Of a stretch of 64,000 nt of DNA, positions 61,401 through 64,000 are shown one piece after another. Origin of the DNA: Acanthopleura granulata (lineage: Eukaryota; Mollusca; Polyplacophora; Chitonida; Chitonidae); assembly GCA_016165875.1 (NCBI GenBank), contig JABBOT010000002.1:25682265-25746264 (forward strand), given 5' to 3'. The translations under genes and the position numbers were made by a program. Position 1 is the stretch's first letter. Each line of letters begins with the position of its first letter. The notes under the pieces are model-generated. The model was given only the letters and a program-made list of their open reading frames with translations, did no database searches and had not been told where the DNA came from.

Positions 61401-63849
61401 ACTGCATATCTTACCCAGTAAGCCACCCAGGTTCTCCCATGACTTGTGTGTAATGAAGACGTTCTCTAACTTTGACAGCTTAATTCTGAAAATTATTATA
61501 TGCACATTAAAATGATTCAATAATTTAAAAAAAAAAAAAATCACAAGTATACAGTAATAAATTTCTCCATACCCCATGAATTGGGGCTTTATAAGACTAA
61601 GTTTTGCTACGTTCAATAACTGACATGATAACACTCATTTACAATTTTTGCCCAGGGCTTCATAGTTGTTACTGGAATTGGTTTCAAGTACTGACCTACA
61701 GGTGACGTGTGACTTTCATCAGTAAAAGAGACACACAATACACCTAACCTTATGTCCAACTAACACATAACTGGTTTATATCAAAACACAAGACTTATCC
61801 CTCACTTGTGCTCCTGGGCTATCCTCTGAGTACCTTCTCCACAGTTGAACAAGTATCTGTAATAAAATGTAAACCACGGTTTATCAGCAGCCAGATAAAT
61901 TCAAAAAGCTTCAAGTTGCCTTTTACGTCCTTCAAGTTGCTTATTATGTTCTGATATGGCCTATACTATATACACGGTTGATTGGCTTTTGAATGTGAAA
62001 CATACTTTGAACATTGTTATCTGATTGAAAATGCAACACTTTTCAAATGGTATCCGACTTAGTGATTTAACACTTACAGGAAATGTGAAATGTATGGTTT
62101 TTATTTTTTACCACATTATACATTTTAGTATGTGTCCTAACATGTGTCCTATATAAGTGCAAAAAAGACAGAAGAAAACACTAGCTATTCTTTGGGGTGG
62201 GTCAAATGGCTTTAAACTATGGTTTCCTGAGACCCCAGCATCCAGTCTGGAAATTCAGCAGCCTGGAGTTGTGATGTCAACTTTGATATCTGTCAAAACA
62301 ACTATGTGTGTTGAAAGAGTTAGGTGCTAAGCTGGTCCTGCCAAGCCATATAGTTCTTCACTGATGTCACTTCCAAAAATTTGTGACCTTTGATGGAATC
62401 TGAGCATAAAATAGACAGGTTATTTTGGGAAAAAAACAACTTTTTTTGGAACAGTGTTCTTTATTTGATTCCCACTGATTTCCATACAAGCTGTAGAACT
62501 TATAGGATTTCTGAATACTACTACCTCTGTCGTTCTCAACTCGAACACTACAAAGCTCACCTGGGAGCATAAACAGCAATAGCCAGACCAACACATGTGC
62601 ATGAACAGCCCACAATATCTGACAGCCATCTGGCATCTCCTGCACCAAAATCAGCTTGGGTTGGTTATTCTCTTGGTGGACACAGTGAGTGGTCACTAAC
62701 AGAGCAGTAAGTTCTACATCCACTCTTTGTTTTTATCTTTAACAATACTTTGTGTCAGGTCATATTATGAAGAATATTAAATCAAATTTAAGACAAAGTC
62801 AGTACATGATGGAACAGTCCATCTAGATGGACTTAGTGTGATATTTTAAAATTCTGACATTCATCACAACACATCGCCTCAAGTCAAAAACTATTGCCAC
62901 AGATTTCAAAAACTGAAGTCAATAGCCATACGACTTCATAGCTGAGTTTTGGCATTGAAAACATCTTGAAAACTATGATATTTTAATCCACAGCCCTCTG
63001 TGTGCAACACATCAATCTTCATAATTCAGCTCAGAGCGACATCAAAAACTTTATTTATTTTATTTCATTTGATTGGTGTTTTACGCCATACTCAAGAATA
63101 TTTCACTTATACAACGGCAGCCAGCAATATGGTGGGAGGAAGCCAGGCAGAGCCCAGGGGAAACCCACAACCATCTGCAGGTTGCTGGCAGACCTTATTA
63201 ATTACGGTTGGAGAGGAAGCCAGCATGACCTGGACTTGAACTCACAGAGACCACATTGGTAGGAGGCTTCGGGGCATTGTGCTGCAATAGCGCGCTAACC
63301 GACTGAGCCACCCAGGCCCCCGACATCAAAAAAGGATTTCATTTTTTGATTACATGCAGTTTATGTGACACGAGCACAGATCTCACTCAGAGCAGTTGCC
63401 TCGACTTCAAGTTCAGAAATCTGCATCAATTATTTTCTCATTGGGTCGATGAACATAGCGTTGAGAGGAACGTCAGGATTTTAAAATAACACATTCGGTC
63501 CATGATCTAGCTGGAATAATGGTTGAGGACCCTAATTTTACCTAGAGTAATCCGTTGATATAACCAGAGATCTGGGTGTCCCTCTGGCACCACTGCCTAC
63601 CACATGGACATCAATCCGTGAAGGGGCCGGCATTTTATGTCCCCCTTCTGCGCGCTTGGCCCTGTACTTCACATGACGCAAGGTTTCGCGTGGACCCTCT
63701 ACTTTCTTCGGCATGTTGTCTAACAGGCGAGCTAGTTTGTCGTGTCTCAGACGAATGCCACCTACTTTGATGAGCAGGTGAGGCTTCAGATAGTCCACAT
63801 ATAGCTTGTTGTACACAGTGTCACTAACACATATTCTCAGACGATGCAT
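49415..63849 (-). CDS. ELAC2: ELAC2, long-form tRNase Z (zinc phosphodiesterase)
   Basis: Twenty-one exons join in phase to about 815 aa (human 826): 63849-63542, 61856-61806, 61485-61415, 61196-61132, 60772-60715, 60376-60245, 60017-59941, 59168-59110, 58904-58844, 58591-58540, 58218-58059, 57006-56865, 56459-56377, 55985-55858, 55386-55287, 53550-53412, 52590-52442, 52037-51826, 51344-51266, 49971-49827 and 49591-49415 (TGA). ELAC2 cuts the 3' trailer from nuclear and mitochondrial pre-tRNAs. The N-terminal half is the inactive metallo-beta-lactamase repeat ([23 protein letters not shown] lacks the His motif). The C-terminal half is catalytic: [29 protein letters not shown] (about 554-561), [12 protein letters not shown] and HFSQRY. 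The first exon offers two in-frame starts, 63849 (possible mitochondrial leader) and 63714 (MPKKVEG). A tandem array of broken copies of the HMHADHH exon lies just upstream of it. Confidence 0.96.
50605..50695. repeat. Tandem 43-bp duplication in ELAC2 intron 20
   Basis: The block cactgccagctctagattta followed by aaaagtttaaacctttccacca occurs twice in a row with no or almost no differences, suggesting a recent slippage duplication. Confidence 0.88.
50950..51032. repeat. 25-bp tandem repeat, about 3 copies
   Basis: The unit tgtgagcagtatgcgaccag followed by actgc is repeated three times in ELAC2 intron 19, with one or two differences per copy. Confidence 0.88.
51387..51666. repeat. 33-bp minisatellite in ELAC2 intron 18, about 7-8 copies
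   Basis: The unit atgaaactgaacaaacccac followed by aaggctacattcc (33 bp) recurs with almost no divergence, ended on both sides by variant units containing acagcaactt(atcagg). Because 33 is a multiple of three, both strands stay open ([11 protein letters not shown] on plus, [11 protein letters not shown] on minus). It starts about 40 bp from exon 19 and is intronic, so I do not call it coding. Confidence 0.92.
52268..52365 (-). mobile_element. Antisense SINE fragment, ELAC2 intron 17
   Basis: The plus strand gtactcataaatatttcactt followed by atgacggcagccagtatggt and ggaaggaaacccacgac is the reverse complement of the SINE core and tail. The head is missing. Confidence 0.7.
52640..53400. other. 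ELAC2 intron 16 with two unidentified open frames
   Basis: A minus-strand frame at 52949-53179 (begins [20 protein letters not shown]) and a plus-strand frame at 52728-52952 (contains [18 protein letters not shown]) have protein-like composition, but match neither ELAC2 nor any family I recognise. They could be parts of a decayed transposon. No splice sites or start context support either as a gene. Confidence 0.3.
53412..54177 (-). repeat. Tandem array of ELAC2 exon 16: one intact exon and five truncated copies
   Basis: Unit starts on the plus strand are 53438, 53560, 53688, 53810, 53932 and 54059, giving units of 122, 128, 122, 122 and 127 bp. On the coding strand each unit has a TATTTCAG or TGTTTCAG acceptor (except the outermost) and then encodes (R)[26 protein letters not shown]. 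Only the innermost unit (exon 53550-53412) continues into HMHADHHL and a GTGAGA donor; the other five jump from FVS back to the next acceptor. The two outermost copies are almost identical to each other and carry damage (LLECGDG, a stop in the HHYG region). The second inner copy has an extra 6 bp (duplicated tacatg). Confidence 0.93.
57067..57804. mobile_element. MITE-like element with terminal inverted repeats, copy 2 (ELAC2 intron 11)
   Basis: The left end AGGGACATGGTCACCCAAAT and the right end (reverse complement AGAGACATGGTCGCCCAAAG) are inverted repeats at about 17/20 matches. The internal blocks match copy 1 at 39123-39712, and this copy is about 150 bp longer, so copy 1 has an internal deletion or this one an insertion. 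Confidence 0.82.
63049..63321 (-). mobile_element. Full-length tRNA-derived SINE with 11-bp target-site duplication, ELAC2 intron 1
   Basis: On the minus strand it begins GGGCCTGGGTGGCTCAGTCG then GTTAGCGCGC, a clear A-box region of a tRNA-like pol III promoter. The B-box-like GAGTTCAAGTCC follows, then the core and the 3' tail with AAATAAA. The direct repeat GACATCAAAAA flanks it at 63038-63048 and 63322-63332. This is the best reference copy of the family in the window, about 273 bp. Confidence 0.93.
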
Positions 63850-64000
63850 CTGATGAAACGTAATGTAATTAAACCAATAAAAACACATCACCATGAACCC
63901 ATGCTTGTTGATGCTGATTGCGCATTTTCTACCTCCGGTGTAAAGAGAACCCATGAATGAAGGGGCATAACTGTGTGGCATCGCATAGGATACACGTTGT
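63850..64000 (-). promoter_or_regulatory. 5' region of ELAC2
   Basis: This lies upstream of the chosen start codon and reaches the window edge. The frame remains open to 63981 with further Met codons, so the true 5' UTR boundary cannot be set. No clear TATA box was seen. Confidence 0.3.

Noticed and set aside
63000..63262. Plus-strand frames at 63.0-63.26 kb
   Set aside because: They translate the antisense of a SINE; the same peptide pattern recurs in the other SINE copies.

Overview
This window is animal nuclear DNA: intron-rich genes, GT-AG splice sites, AT-rich introns and many dispersed repeats. The dominant repeat is a tRNA-derived SINE with a 3' tail of the type 'gccgccgtcgta..gtgaaatattcttgagtacggcgtaaaacaccaatcaaataaataaa'-like sequence, which I associate with molluscs. 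I therefore infer a lophotrochozoan, most likely a mollusc. No bacterial-style operon, CRISPR array, rRNA gene or convincing stand-alone tRNA gene was seen.

Seven genes can be reconstructed exon by exon by protein homology with consistent splice phases, plus one small, less certain gene. From left to right they are: RPP21 (minus, first exon only; RNase P subunit); COX10 (plus, 6 exons; haem O synthase); a small two-EF-hand calcium-binding protein (minus, 3-4 exons); NUDCD3 (minus, 8 exons; CS-domain cochaperone); RPUSD1 (plus, 4 exons; pseudouridine synthase); IFT27 (minus, 7 exons; Rab-like GTPase of IFT-B); IFT70/TTC30 (plus, 16 exons; TPR subunit of IFT-B); and ELAC2 (minus, 21 exons; long tRNase Z). 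The genes are packed in alternating orientation. RPP21/COX10, NUDCD3/RPUSD1 and IFT27/IFT70 are head-to-head pairs; RPUSD1/IFT27 and IFT70/ELAC2 are tail-to-tail.

Functional themes: IFT27 and IFT70 belong to the same ciliary complex and face each other across 323 bp holding a palindromic double CCAAT box and an X-box-like site. RPP21 and ELAC2 act at the 5' and 3' ends of tRNA precursors, and RPUSD1 is a predicted RNA-modifying enzyme, so RNA maturation is also over-represented. COX10 and ELAC2 are also neighbours on human 17p12, so this may be a piece of very old synteny.

The most unusual signal is that two unrelated genes carry tandem arrays made from their own exons. In NUDCD3, about eight 75-bp units, each holding the 3' part of exon 5 plus its splice donor, fill intron 5 in the frame of the exon, with one stop. 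In ELAC2, five truncated copies (122-128 bp) of the exon coding for the catalytic HxHxDHH motif lie just upstream of the intact exon; each is cut off right before that motif. Other notable structures are SINE insertions with intact target-site duplications, a pair of terminal-inverted-repeat elements shared by IFT70 and ELAC2 introns, a roughly 590-bp foldback inverted repeat near 9 kb, several minisatellites and a dead Tc1-like transposase fragment. The stretches 5.5-10.4 kb and 12.8-19.1 kb hold no gene that I can support.
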